Assembly: GCF_021018805.1 (NCBI RefSeq)
Contig: NC_086247.1
Span: 135,635,602 to 135,699,601, forward strand
Direction of reading: 5' to 3'
DNA: 64,000 bases
DNA from: Prinia subflava
Taxonomy: Eukaryota > Chordata > Aves > Passeriformes > Cisticolidae
A model generated the notes under the pieces. That model did no database searches, was not told the DNA's origin, and saw only the letters and a program-made list of their open reading frames with translations. This document shows, piece after piece, positions 26,001 to 36,050 of this stretch. How positions within the stretch are numbered: the first letter of the stretch is position 1; each line of letters begins with the position of its first letter. Made by a program: the position numbers and the translations under genes.

Positions 26001-28894
26001 ATTGAGCTGTGTCTATGGCTAGAAAATTCATTCTCTAGTGCCTTCAGTTCCATCTTGTCCCATGTGGACATGGAGGCTTGTCTCTCTCAGCATCGACTGT
26101 GGGCAGCAGAGTTTGGGAGCCTGTGTGGATTCTGACAGTATTGTGGTTTTTGATTCCACTGGAGCACTGGCAAAAGGCTTTTGGATATCATCTCATGAGC
26201 TGTCTTTGCTCTGCTTGCAGTATTCATATAGGCCATTAGGTAACTGGTTTAATTGTTTGTATTGTTAATTGTGTAGTTTTAGTACACTGTCCTCTCAGTT
26301 ATATTTGTTGACAGAGGCCTGATGAAGCCAGCAGGCTTAGCTGAACTTCTCCTCAGCTACTGATTTCAGGAAGTCTGACATTAACTTCCTTTCCCACAGT
26401 CTCATGGAACTTCATTAGTGTAACCTAAATTAGCTGGGATTAGTTTAAGGGTGTCACTGACTGAAGATGTGGATAAGCAGGAACCCAGGGAGGAGCTATT
26501 TTTCAGCAACTAATTATTGATCTTTTTTTTCTTCCTCCTCCCTCTCCCCATACTACTCAAGGAACAGCATCAGGCCCTTTTGTATCAATTAGTACAGCAA
26601 CAGCATCACCATCACCAACACCATCAGTCTGAAGTACAGCAATTGCAGATTACTGGAGGAGCACAGATACCCATAAACAACTTACTTTCAGGCACACAGG
26701 CCTCACCACTTAATGCAGCTGCTGCCAACCCCTTCCTTACAATTCATGGAGATAACGCAGCTCAGAAGGTGACAGTAAGTATACTTCTCACCTCGCTTTC
26801 CATGCAGCACCTCCAGGAGGTAACTAAAAGATAAGAAGCAGGTTATGTGCCTGTATTCACAAATCAAAGATGGTGGATTTTTTTTTCTTTATTTATTTTA
26901 TTTTTCTTGAGCCTTGGGCTGCACTTAAATGAGGCTCAGAACTCTGTGAACTTGCAGTCACACCAGAAGTGTCTGCTGCACACTGGTGCTTCCCTGGATC
27001 GGGACACCAATCCAGTGAGCCTTGCCTTCCTCCTGTAATTACAACTGCAGGCCCAGTCCTCTTCATCCTGCTCCTTCCCCAGCATTGTGGATCATTCCTT
27101 TTACACCTTCCTGGTGGGTTTGCCTTGGCCAGGCCTCGGGCCCTGTGGGCATTGCCTGGTGGGCTGGGAGGTGGGGAGCCCATGGCTGGGAGGGTGGAAC
27201 CTGTGCAGGGAGAATGGGCTCTGTGCATCTTGGTGCTGGCCTGGGAGAATGAGGCTGTACAGTGGGAGGCTGAGCTGCCCTTCTGCTTCAGAGAGTAAAA
27301 AACCTTTCCGAGAGGATAAAGAAACAAGACACATTTTTCTGGCAAAGATGTTCCATTATCTTCAGTATTTGCCCATAATCTCCATTCCCAAGACAAGAAT
27401 TCTTTCTTCAAGAAATCAGAGAACAGGCTTCATTCTTTAAGGGTCCTACAGCTGAGATGAGAGGATGAAGGAAGGAGCAGATGAAACTTGGGAAAAAAGG
27501 ATGAACAGAGCAGGAAGACAAAAGTTTCAGCATTCCTTAGAGAAGACAGCAAGTGATAGTGGTAGAGAAGAAAGAGAGGCTTGTCTGTAAGAGCAGATGG
27601 GGGAGAGTTTGGGCTAAGTATGAATCCCCTCTCTGCTCCCCACCTCCAGCTACTTTAGGAGCACTGGGTGGAGGACTCGGGCTGGGCTTCCTTGGTTCTT
27701 CCAGGCACTACACGCTTCCAGACACAAACCACATAAATGATGAATTTCCAGGATGATTTTCCCTGGAAACAGCTCCCTTCCATTCCAAATTGGGAGCACT
27801 TGGCTTTTGTTCTGGGCAGTTGTGATGCCGCGGCTGTGAACGGTCACTGTGGTGGGGCCCCACTGTCAGGGTCACTGACTGGCACAGCGAGCAGGCCTTG
27901 CCTCCAGGCCTTCCTTCATTCAGAAATGTTTCATTTGTTCTCTTATGTTTAAAACTGATCTCCCCTCATTCTCCAAAAATTAGTAGTGAATGGAATTGAG
28001 ACCCTATATTTGGTGTACATCCAAGCAAAATATACTATGTGATCTTACTTTGTTTTTTTAAAAAATGGCCATTACTAGTTTGTACAGTGCAGTGTATTTT
28101 TACAAATATGCCAGTTACAGTTTTTATGTTATCTCTAAGCAGGTCCAAGAAATCTCAGAACATCTTTTATAAAAACGTTTACCAAAAATTTCTTTTGAAA
28201 CTGATTTTTTATTTTTTTAAGGCTAGCATTGAGACAAGTTGCATAGACTGTTGAACTGTTTTTAATAAATTCTCTATTTGCCAGAGTTTGTTTTAATCTC
28301 ATTTGCAGTTGAAACAGGTTTTCAGGTATTTCTGAATGCTCAGTGAATGAGATGAGATTTTTGCTCAGTCCTGTTCAATACTTGCAGGAAATGTCTTTGT
28401 AGCAATATATGAAAGAAAGAAGTGTGATTGGGCAGACTGGAAATTGTACTTATTCTCATGGAGAAGTGTAGATTTCAGCCCTCTCCAGTGGACAAATGTA
28501 GCAGCGGTCACCTGGTGTTTCTCTTTACCATCTTGCAGTTTTAGAGAGATGTTCCCATGGCCAGGAACAGCCACTCCTGTTGGAATAACAGTAGAAGGAG
28601 AGTTGTTGTTTTCTAATGCTGCCTGTCGTGACCTTAGCATTAGTTGCTTCAATACAGGACTGCTCTTTTAGTTATTCTTGCCTTTCCCACTTTCTGTTCT
28701 GCAGCACATGGTTATTTTTACAATGCAGGAGTTACTATTGAGATGGCTATAGTGAATGTACCTCAACTGCTTTGTCATCTTTATGAATTGAATTTTACTT
28801 AGCTCTGTAAGTTATAATCTGATTTTGAGAAGTATTTTCTCTTACACAGAGGCTCAATGATAAAACTGGACCAGTTGCGTCAGAGAAGAGCTGA
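10960..28894 (+). CDS. MLLT10: MLLT10 (AF10), 3' part of the spliced coding sequence, 9 exons
   Basis: This is the C-terminal part of AF10, a nuclear chromatin reader and cofactor that binds the H3K79 methyltransferase DOT1L. The joined exons are 10960-11077, 12404-12476, 17654-17808, 19672-19860, 20266-20354, 20478-20836, 25725-25827, 26562-26774 and 28850-28894. Together they give 1344 bases, 447 codons plus stop, with every junction in phase and GT/AG borders throughout. The octapeptide motif EQLLERQW is at window-protein residues 93-100. A leucine zipper follows with Leu at 126, 133, 140, 147 and 154, exactly seven apart. A Ser/Thr/Pro-rich segment and a Gln/His-rich tail complete the protein. 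The order and wording match remembered human AF10. The N-terminal PHD finger exons lie upstream of the window. No frameshift or internal stop is seen, so the gene looks intact. Confidence 0.96.
12404..12476 (+). CDS. MLLT10: MLLT10 coding exon (Ser/Arg-rich linker)
   Basis: The 73-base exon encodes DLGDNSRSLVGRGGSPRGSL followed by SPR, matching the Ser/Arg-rich linker of AF10. The acceptor is cactgcag and the donor is gtaagc at 12477. The final Arg codon is split across the next intron. Confidence 0.93.
14854..14870 (+). repeat. poly(T) run
   Basis: Seventeen consecutive T are seen. This is either a simple homopolymer or the poly(A) end of an old - strand retroposed fragment; no element was recognised beside it. 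Confidence 0.7.
16082..16105 (-). repeat. G-rich tract next to the LTR (C-rich on +)
   Basis: The - strand carries runs of five to seven G broken by single A or T, which fits the pattern for a G-quadruplex. It lies directly past the U5-like end of the - strand LTR. Confidence 0.5.
16100..16565 (-). mobile_element. ERV long terminal repeat (songbird type), solo or partial
   Basis: Read on the - strand, this block resembles LTRs common in songbird genomes. It has an upstream U3-like part with the phrases AAGATGGAGGAATC and CCTCCATCTTCTGC, then GATTGGTTTAGAGTAGAGGT, then an AATAAA signal (+ strand 16356-16361), then a GC-richer U5-like part ending near 16107. No gag, pol or env frame is seen on either side, so it is either a solo LTR or the remnant of a longer copy. 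Both ends are approximate. Family assignment is from memory of similar repeats and would need a RepeatMasker comparison. Confidence 0.7.
16620..16722 (+). repeat. decayed tandem repeat, about 21 bases x 5
   Basis: Five imperfect units of 20-22 bases can be lined up, each built on a core like GTCCCAGACCCCTCTGCC or TTCCAACTCCCCTGTAC. Both strands stay open through it, which creates repetitive open frames that I do not regard as genes. Confidence 0.6.
17654..17808 (+). CDS. MLLT10: MLLT10 coding exon with octapeptide motif
   Basis: This exon encodes SPVNSLQIRYDQ, then NLPPVASSIEQLLERQW and SEGQQFLLEQGTPSD. The EQLLERQW octapeptide is the highly conserved element of AF10/AF17 that, together with the leucine zipper, forms the DOT1L-recruiting region. 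The donor is gtaagt at 17809, and the exon ends with the first base of an Ile codon. Confidence 0.96.
17809..19671 (+). other. MLLT10: MLLT10 intron between octapeptide and leucine zipper
   Basis: This intron of 1.86 kb has no exon. It contains an A-rich run with GAAA units at 18817-18847 and, just after it, a CpG-dense GC-rich island-like patch at about 18955-19085 in otherwise AT-rich sequence. Confidence 0.8.
18817..18847 (+). repeat. A-rich (GAAA) microsatellite
   Basis: About 31 bases consist of A with interspersed G in a GAAA pattern. Confidence 0.7.
19672..19860 (+). CDS. MLLT10: MLLT10 coding exon with leucine zipper
   Basis: This exon encodes the AF10 leucine zipper. MLKSLHQLQVENRRLEEQ is followed by IKNLTAKKERLQLLNAQLSV, with leucines at five successive heptad positions. 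The zipper binds DOT1L and is the part retained in leukaemia fusion proteins involving this gene. The exon continues into the Pro/Ser stretch PFPTITSNPSPSHQ. The acceptor is gtcttag, the donor is gtaagt at 19861, and a Pro codon is split at the border. Confidence 0.97.
20266..20354 (+). CDS. MLLT10: MLLT10 coding exon (Ser/Pro-rich)
   Basis: This exon encodes SSDSLNSSKSPHLGNSFLPD and NSLPVLNQ, colinear with AF10 after the zipper. The acceptor is attattttag and the donor is gtaatt at 20355. It ends on a codon boundary. Confidence 0.95.
20478..20836 (+). CDS. MLLT10: MLLT10 coding exon (Ser/Thr/Ala/Gly-rich)
   Basis: This is the largest MLLT10 exon in the window, 359 bases. It begins EITSSGQSTSSSSALSTPPP and contains QQVNGVTVGALATGMQ and GGIIGALPASQLAINGIVGA. 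The acceptor region reads CAGGAG, so splicing three bases later (exon from 20481, dropping Glu) would also be in frame. The donor is gtaagg at 20837. GC content is higher here than in the flanking introns. Confidence 0.95.
20837..25724 (+). other. MLLT10: MLLT10 intron with a CR1 fragment
   Basis: This 4.9 kb intron has no exon. It contains a - strand CR1 piece at about 24010-24420 and a purine (GGGGGA/GAAGG) tract near 21208-21240. Open frames of 60-108 codons occur on both strands without recognisable content. Confidence 0.8.
24010..24420 (-). mobile_element. CR1 LINE fragment (reverse transcriptase region)
   Basis: The reverse complement matches the CR1 reverse transcriptase coding region. 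It shares long near-identical stretches with the + strand CR1 at 52010-52340 in this same window, for example around CACATGTGCAGGACAACCAG. Stops and gaps interrupt the frame, so it is a dead 5'- and 3'-truncated piece. Confidence 0.85.
25725..25827 (+). CDS. MLLT10: MLLT10 coding exon (Gln-rich)
   Basis: This exon encodes SASGLGLLSDQQRQLLLHQQ and then HQQFQQLLSTQQLTS, the glutamine-rich part of the AF10 C terminus. The acceptor is cctacag and the donor is gtaagt at 25828. It ends in phase 0. Confidence 0.95.
26562..26774 (+). CDS. MLLT10: MLLT10 coding exon (Gln/His-rich)
   Basis: This exon encodes EQHQALLYQLVQQQHHHHQH, then QIPINNLLSGTQ and NPFLTIHGDNAAQK. A pyrimidine-rich tract precedes the acceptor actcaag. 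Two donors sit six bases apart: gtgaca at 26769 and the stronger gtaagt at 26775. The second gives Lys-Val-Thr-Arg at the junction, in line with Lys-Val-Ala-Arg in human, so I used it. Confidence 0.94.
26775..28849 (+). other. MLLT10: last MLLT10 intron
   Basis: No exon or recognised repeat is seen in these 2.1 kb. A GC-richer block at about 26930-27290 keeps several frames open on both strands (up to 172 codons on -), but none resembles a known protein. Confidence 0.75.
28850..28894 (+). CDS. MLLT10: MLLT10 terminal coding exon with stop
   Basis: This exon encodes RLNDKTGPVASEKS followed by TGA at 28892-28894. The human protein ends almost identically (SEKS here, QEKS there). The acceptor is ttacacag. 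The 3'UTR continues directly. Confidence 0.96.
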   Translation, partial: RLNDKTGPVASEKS

Positions 28895-30099
28895 CATTTG
28901 AACGACCCTTGAGGCCTGCACGTCCTGCTGTTCGAGCACTTCACGTGGCTGCAACCCCGGGTCCCCTTCTGCAGATGGAAAAAGAGCAACAAGGAACTCT
29001 TACTGCACAGCAAGAGGTTAATAATGTTCACAAGGATATTTTGGGTAGGCTTTCGTTTGCTTTCTTGTTGCACTAAAATGGATGTACTTTTTAATGTCTC
29101 AGACTGTGAAGTAGATAAAATTCTGCAAATCATAATTATTTTGTCAATATGATGGTACTAAGTACAAATTCAACCACGGAAGAACACACACTCGACTCTT
29201 CAGTGCTGATGTCACAGCTGTAAAGGCTGTAAAGGTCTGCAGTGATGCATTGCTGTGGTTTCAGTGCTTCCAGCAGCCCAACCCCAGCTCTGCTGCTGCA
29301 GTTAGAACAGATCCCTTTAGACTGAGCTTGTAATGACAGCTGGGACCTGCTGTTCATTGCTTCTTTTTTTACACATCTGTTTTGGAACCTGACTCATAAG
29401 GGAATTGACTTCTGAACTTTTTATTCCTTTAAATTCCTATTGTTGTATAGTTGGAGTTTTTCTTGAATAAGAATTATGGTATGGAATCCAAAGTTTAATA
29501 ATTTTGGTGTAGATTTTAGAGTTCTGAGGTTTTTAAAGGAACCAGTTTGGTTCCAGCGACAAAGTTTTCTTACCAGATGGGGCCACACTGGAAGAAGTTT
29601 GTGTAGTGTTTGGCCTAAACCAAGTGCCTGTTGCTACCTCCATTTTGTTGAAATGGCTGCAAACAGCTGATCATGCACTAGACGTGTCCTTTTTAGCAGC
29701 AGGAATATTCTGTCTTGCACCAGCAGCCTTGTTCTGCCTTTCCTAGAGGTGTTTATACCACTGTAGAGAGCTCAGGCAGATTGTTACCTGGGTCACTTTT
29801 CACTAATGAATTACCAAAAAGTGAGTTACCATTGCCCACTGACATTTCCCGGTGGCTGAAACGGGTGGACTTGTGTTCCAACACTTGGGCAGGTGCTGAT
29901 CTCGTGGTGAGTCTATGCAGGGTGGTGAAGGACAGGTTAAATGGGGGTAATGACCACTAATCAAGAGTGAGGTGGGAATTATTAGCAGAAAAGACCCAGC
30001 TGTAATTAGACCTCCACTGTGTACTTACTTGGAAGAACATGTTAATTCTGCAATATGTTTCTTAGTTAAACATTGCACAGTTCTTACCTCATTTCTGTA

Positions 30100-30105
30100 A
30101 ATAAA
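30100..30105 (+). promoter_or_regulatory. MLLT10: MLLT10 polyadenylation signal 1
   Basis: AATAAA is followed within 10-30 bases by GT-rich sequence (gttttgtgaatctgttttg). It is a likely proximal polyadenylation site. Confidence 0.6.
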
Positions 30106-30423
30106 GTTTTGTGAATCTGTTTTGTATTGTGAAGAATTCATAAGAAAACATTGATATTTTGATTTGTAATATTTCTAATTAGTAGATTTAATTGAAAAAG
30201 TAAAAATAATTTATTTTTATATGTCCTGGGGAATTTTTAAAAAATGTCACAAATCACTTTTGTAGATACTTCACAAAAGTAAACCAGTGGTTTATTTTAC
30301 TTACTCGCCCCACTGGTGGATATTCTGTAACAATTTGTACAAAAGGTAAGATGGAAATGTGCTGTTATTTTGACTAGATGTAAAATTCCAAGTGTATGAA
30401 AAGATATGTACAAAGCTTTTGTT

Positions 30424-30429
30424 AATAAA
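30424..30429 (+). promoter_or_regulatory. MLLT10: MLLT10 polyadenylation signal 2
   Basis: AATAAA is followed after about 30 bases by GT-rich sequence (gacttgtgtgaaggtgag). It is the likely distal polyadenylation site. Confidence 0.6.
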
Positions 30430-30449
30430 CTTTAATAATGTTTATCATT

Positions 30450-33400
30450 GTATATGACTTGTGTGAAGGTGAGTCTTGTAGAAGAATGGAATATTTCTAT
30501 TAACATCACATGAGAGGAAGAGTTTGATTTGCACATGGCTACTAAATTTTATTACACAACACGTTTCAAAAACTATTTTTCATGTAAATTTTTTGCTTTC
30601 AGGAGACACTGATGTAGCTGAAAAACTGTACAGGGGTATTTGTGCTTACTGGACAGCGTGGGTGTGGTGTCAGAGTGTGCTGTCCCCCTCAGAGAGGCCT
30701 GGCTGCTGTCACAGGGGCAGGGCTGCTGTCCCGGCTCCGTTCGTGCCGCTGTAGCTTGGCCAGAGCTCAGGGGGGCGGGCGGGGCCTTCCCTGCACTGTG
30801 CTGGGGTGAGGCAGCGAGGCCCAGGCTGTCGCTGGAACCTTTGAGCTGTACTTTCTGTAAAACCAGCACGGTGCTGCTTTCCATGAGTTTTGTTTGCTGG
30901 CCATGGGAAGGTTGGTAAATAGCTAAACTGCTGGGGTTTATTTCCCAGGAAGCAAACAGAACTCGACCCTTCCTGTACAGTCACTGTAAGATCAAATGTG
31001 AGGGGTTGAGCTCATCAGGGGGTGACAGACAAGAGATGCTTTATGGCTTCCTCACAATTTTTAGCCCCTCTCTAGTCAGGCTCTAGAGCAGCTTCTAGGG
31101 ACAAGCAGCAGGAAGATGGTGTTGCTGTGGGCCTGTGCCATTTGAATGTTGTTCCATCTGCTCAAAGCCCAAGTATTGAATATTTTTGTTTTATTTTCCA
31201 ATGGGGAAAACTGGAGTCCTGAAAGAAGACTGGTAAATGAACAAGGCTCAGAACAGTAGGGAAACGTGAAACATCACCTGGCACAGCAAAGGGGCATCAC
31301 TTGTTCCCACCCTCCCTGGGACTAGAAAAACCTCCTGGCATTTTCGGGGTAGTTGACAAATGTTTTATGCTTTGAGGTGAAGATGTTCAGAGATTTCAGC
31401 GTTTGTACTGATTAGAGCTGTACAAGGGCCAGAGCTCAGTGTGTTGGTGTTGTGGCCCTGTTGAGCCCTGGCTGTTGGGCAGTGCTGAGAAGGGAGAGTT
31501 CAGAGCACGGAGGGCTGGGCCCCAAAGTTCCTCAGCACTGCCAGACCTGGAGAGGACGGGGAAGAAAAGCCCAATCTGCCCCTGCTCCCGGCACAAGGCC
31601 TCCAGGGAATCCTGAGTGCCACTTCTGGAGCCATGGCCTGCTGCTTTAGTCATGGGCCTAACCAAAGCTAAAACTGCTTAGGGAACATAAACCACCTTGC
31701 TCCAGTTGGAGTAATACCATGGCAATCAGTAAAAGTGCTAAGTCCTGCCTTTCCTTGTGTATTCCTTCTATTGGAGGGAGTAATTGGTCTAGGTAAAACC
31801 TGTTAACCAGGTAAACCAGTTTAATTCTGTCTCCTGCTAAGAGAAGCACAGTCAGAAATACTTGTGAAATTGTCAAGAGATTGGTGCCAGAAGCCCAGGA
31901 TAGCAGTGGGAGATTTACAGTACCACAATTCTGGCACGAACAGCAACAGCAACAGCAAGGAAATAATGAAAAGGACAGTTCTGACATCCAAACAAAAATT
32001 CAATTCACCAGCCCTTTGAAGAAAGAGACCACATCAAAGCCAGGTTCACATGAGGGCCAGATGCAGTCAAAACCAAACTTCTTTCAATGATTTTTCAGGT
32101 CCTCACATGGAAGATGATGGTCTGTGGCTGATTTGGCCCCAGTTTAGGAGCTCACAGTGCTGTCCTTGTGGAATGCCTTGGGTGCCAAAGCAGCCCAGGC
32201 CCCTCTGCAGGCCCCTGGCAGCCAAGCTGCTGCATCCTCCCAGTGTGTTGGGAGCTGCCCTGGGCTCAGTGTCAGGAAAGCAGCACAGACTAAAGGTGCT
32301 GCATTCAGATTTTTTACCAAAACCCCACTTCGCTCACAATGACAACAGACCTTATGGCTTACAGAAGCCAAATAATTCTGGACAGCCTACAACATCTGAA
32401 ATCCTGCTTTTATCAGCTTTATCCATTCAAGCTGTGTTAGCAGGAGCAACTCCTTCAGCAGTGGCACTGTGTGACATTTAAACTGACCACTTTTCTGATG
32501 CCTGTTTTTCATAAGCTGCACTAAAATCATACTGTTGGGTCTGCCTAAAGGAGAACTGTCCAGTGTTCCTGTTGTTTTCAAGCCCTATCATCTCACAAAG
32601 AGGTCACATTGCAGAATCTTTCCTGAAACTTCTTCCATCTTTTTTTTTAATTCTTTTGAACACTGAGAACTATAAGGTTGAGAGTAATGTAGTCCAACCG
32701 TCTGCAAGGACACTGCAGAACAGCATCTGCTGTTCTTCAGAACTAACAGCCTAAATGAGAGCACTTCACAGCATCTCAGTCACACTCTACTTACTCCCTT
32801 GCTTGTCAGGATCCTCCAGCACTGGACTTTATCCTCAGCATGGTTAAGGGATTATTGCCCTCACAGTCTCATCTGTTCAAACACCTCCCTTCCACAGTGC
32901 TCTGCCCGTGCCATCAGCAGAGATGAGCTAAGGCACTCTCAGAAGGCTCAGATCGGACGCATGTAGGTGTAAATCAGTGCAGAACCTGCAGCACAGACTG
33001 TCTCTGGGACTGAACACAAAGCTATGGTGCAAAGACACTGTTGAGCTACAGCTCAGAACTGCCCATGAAAGAAAACGCATTTTGCTAGCAGGCAAATACT
33101 AACATTACTTAAAGGAAATCTAGATTCTGTGCTAGAACAGAAGTTGGAAGCAGTTGCTTAAATCCCTAGTCTTGAGTGACCTTGGCCTTCATGGACAGAA
33201 AGTTTTAGAAAAACAAGCGCTGGTGGTGGGTAACAGACCCATGAGAAAACAAAACCTGGCGCCAGTCTTCCACCTCTCTGGTGAGCATCGTGTCTGACCT
33301 CAGATGTCAGCCACCACAGACTAAAGGCACTGCTGAACAGGCTTTGTCACCATCCACAAAACACCTGGCAAGCCCGAGAGGATTCTGAAAGGCTCTGAAG

Positions 33401-36050
33401 AGGCTCTCAAGGTCTCAGACTCTTACCCAGGGCTCCTTCCTCCCCTTTGCCAAACACTAAAGCTGAAGCTAAGGGTGCGTCCGTTCCTTCGGCCCGTGAT
33501 GAACTGAATGTGAAACAGGATGAAGCCTTCGCTCCCCCGCCCATGAGGGACAGCTCCCGATGGGGCTGTGAGCAGCTGCAGGCAGAGCTCAGACCCACGG
33601 CTGCAGGGCACTGACACAGTCCCCATCCAACACCTTCCGTTCAGAGGGACCCACCCCTGCTACGCAAAACCTTCCCAGGTCTCGATGCTGAGACACTTGG
33701 GCCTGTCCCCCATTCCCAGTGCAGTGCCACTGTGCAAGAGGCCACAGGCAGCTTGCCTCTGCTTTCAGGAAGGTTCAGTCTCCAAGCAGCAAGGATGCAA
33801 TCCATCAATTCCCCTCCATCCACGCATAAGCTGTGATTAGACAGACATCCAGCACTCCCCATATTCAACCCAAGTGTGACAGTGTGGCATATACAACCTT
33901 TGCCCATCCTTCAACATCTTCCTTCAGGTAAACTGGATTTGTCAGGAGCACTGTTTCAAGTTTCTCAGTGTGAATGGTCTCACTTACAAACAGAAATTCT
34001 TACCCCTCAGCAGTGCTTGTCCTTCCTTCGAGCCCCGTGCAGAGAGGCTGTGGTGGAGGGAGGGAAGCAGCGTGGGGATCCCCGCTGGGGATGTGGGCAG
34101 CCGTGGGCAGGTGCTCCCGTTCACTTTAGATCTCCAGCAATAAAGGTGTCAAGAGTCCTCCCAAGTCTTTGTTACCTTTGCCACTGGGTCTTTCTGCCCT
34201 GACACCTAACTAAGCTTTTTCTCACTCCAAACTGAGCCCATTGTTGCTGTTCACGGCCACAGCAGATTTGTAACAGTTCCATATGGATCGCATCAGGGAA
34301 TCAGATCACAAAACTGCAGGGCTCTCTCTTACATACCGGGAAGATTTTTCTCTCCCTCTAGTCTAGAGCAAATACCAACAACACCTTCCTAGCAAATCAG
34401 GTAATGCAAACTGGATCGTTCTCTCTGCTCTCTTCTCCATGCACATTTCAGTGTGATACACTGAACCAGGCACACCATCCCAGGTAAAATCTTGTAAATC
34501 CAGAGTGGAAAAGAAAGATGACTCTCTCCTCCCTCACTTAGCTTCAAGGCTAAACTCTTCCATTATTTGCTTTCTCTTTTAGAAACTGCAGAAATATTCC
34601 CATTACCAGTCTATTTTTTTCAGGAACAGTACCATTTGCTCATGTTCTACCCCAGCTCCACCCATAATTCTCATTTTAGCAGCTTTCCTTTGCAGCCAGT
34701 TCCATTCCCTTGCTTTACATCTGGTCATCTCTCATTGAGTGTTCTGGATGACTAAAAGCTTTTGAAATTAAAGTTTTCTTGGTATCTCTTGAAAATACCT
34801 CACTTGATCTCACTAAGATTCTTCCTTCAAAGTAGCACAGAATTCCCGTTCCACTGATTAGCCCCCAGATTCCAGTGCAGTTAAGCTGTGAAGTCCTCTA
34901 TGAAAAAATAATTGATCAATTATTTTGTATCTGGCTATGTTTCCAAAATATAATTATTTCTACCAACTAAGATTTTTTTAATATCAGACAAAAGAAAAGC
35001 TCCAGCTGGTAGAGGAACACATATGGAACAGTGTTCTATTCCCTAAATACTTACTCCTTAAAGTTTTATGGGAGTGGGGTCAAATGTTGTGAAGTGCTGA
35101 TCTGACAGAAGGAGCACAATGGGCAATTACTGGGGAAATCAGCGGCGGAAATGGCAGAAGTTAACAGAGACTTTCATCCACCAAGTTTCAGTTTTGAGTT
35201 CATTTTGAGTTTTCATTTTGGTTTTGAATTAAAGCTCAAAACATTTTTAGAATCCTGGTATTAAATCACAATTTGAATGGTAAATAATGCTTTAAAAAAT
35301 GCAAGTCCTTAATGTTTCTTGCAATGGACTGTAATCATTGCTGTGATTTATTGCTGTCATTTACAGCCCATTAAATACCCTTTGTTCCAACATTTTAAGC
35401 TTTTCATAATATTGAAAAAGTTACACAAAACAAAATTACAGGTATGGAATAATATAACCCTTATTACCTGTTCTTCAAATTAAAACCAGGGTATACAGCC
35501 ATCCCCAAAATGAGACCTCCTAGCCCAAGAATGTTAGCCATTCTGTACCTAAAAATGGTCCTGAAGTACCTTATCTCCTAATTTCTAATTAAATCATGAA
35601 GGCCTTTAGTGTTTTTACCCATTTCAACTTTACTGAATTAACAATGCTATCAAATACCTCTGCAGGGATGGCAAAAGAAGGTATTATATTGCAGGTGCAT
35701 ATAAATATATGTGGAAGTTAATATTAGAAATACTACTTATTTCAAAATATTACTGGATATTTATAAGAATACGGTATTTATAAGCATATGGTCTTGGATT
35801 AGAAGGTGCAAGAAAGAAAAATATATTTTGAGTGCAGAGTTCCATTACTCTTGTGCTTGCTTAACAGTTCCAGGTCGGTTCTCTCTTTCAATACAAATAT
35901 AAGTTATTTGTATCCACTGGCTGCAAACCTACCAGATTCAGTATGTGATTATCAGAGAGGGCTTTCCCGAAGCTCTGCTCACTTTTAGACACTGTTAGCA
36001 CACATCTGCATCAAACAGTACAAACACACCTTCATTCTTCAACACACAAC
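30450..36050. other. intergenic gap between convergent MLLT10 and DNAJC1
   Basis: This holds no annotated gene that I can name. It includes a CpG-bearing GC-rich patch at about 30640-30850, three coding-like open blocks on + (31815-32090, 32148-32342, 33399-33614) and a perfect 22-base palindrome at 34905-34926. From 34900 to 36050 it is plain AT-rich sequence. Confidence 0.7.
31815..32090 (+). other. coding-like open block with six-Gln run, unknown
   Basis: An open stretch of 91 codons ends in TGA at 32088-32090. It has balanced amino-acid use and a Q6 run encoded by CAG/CAA codons, within GRFTVPQFWHEQQQQQQ, followed by a Lys/Ser-rich tail containing FTSPLKKETTSKP. A pyrimidine-rich run ending ctgctaag at 31841 could serve as an acceptor for a terminal exon starting at 31842. 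I do not recognise the protein. It may be a last exon of an unannotated gene, a decayed pseudogene or chance. Confidence 0.3.

Larger units (their letters stand above)
28895..30450 (+). other. MLLT10: MLLT10 3'UTR (approximate end)
   Basis: The transcript should continue from the stop to one of two polyadenylation signals, at 30100 or 30424. The sequence becomes strongly AT-rich towards the end, as usual for vertebrate 3'UTRs. The exact end is inferred only from signals and GT-rich downstream sequence. Confidence 0.65.

Noticed and set aside
26893..27411. 172-codon - strand frame and overlapping + frames
   Set aside because: GC-rich stretch open on several frames of both strands; no frame stands out and none looks like a known protein.
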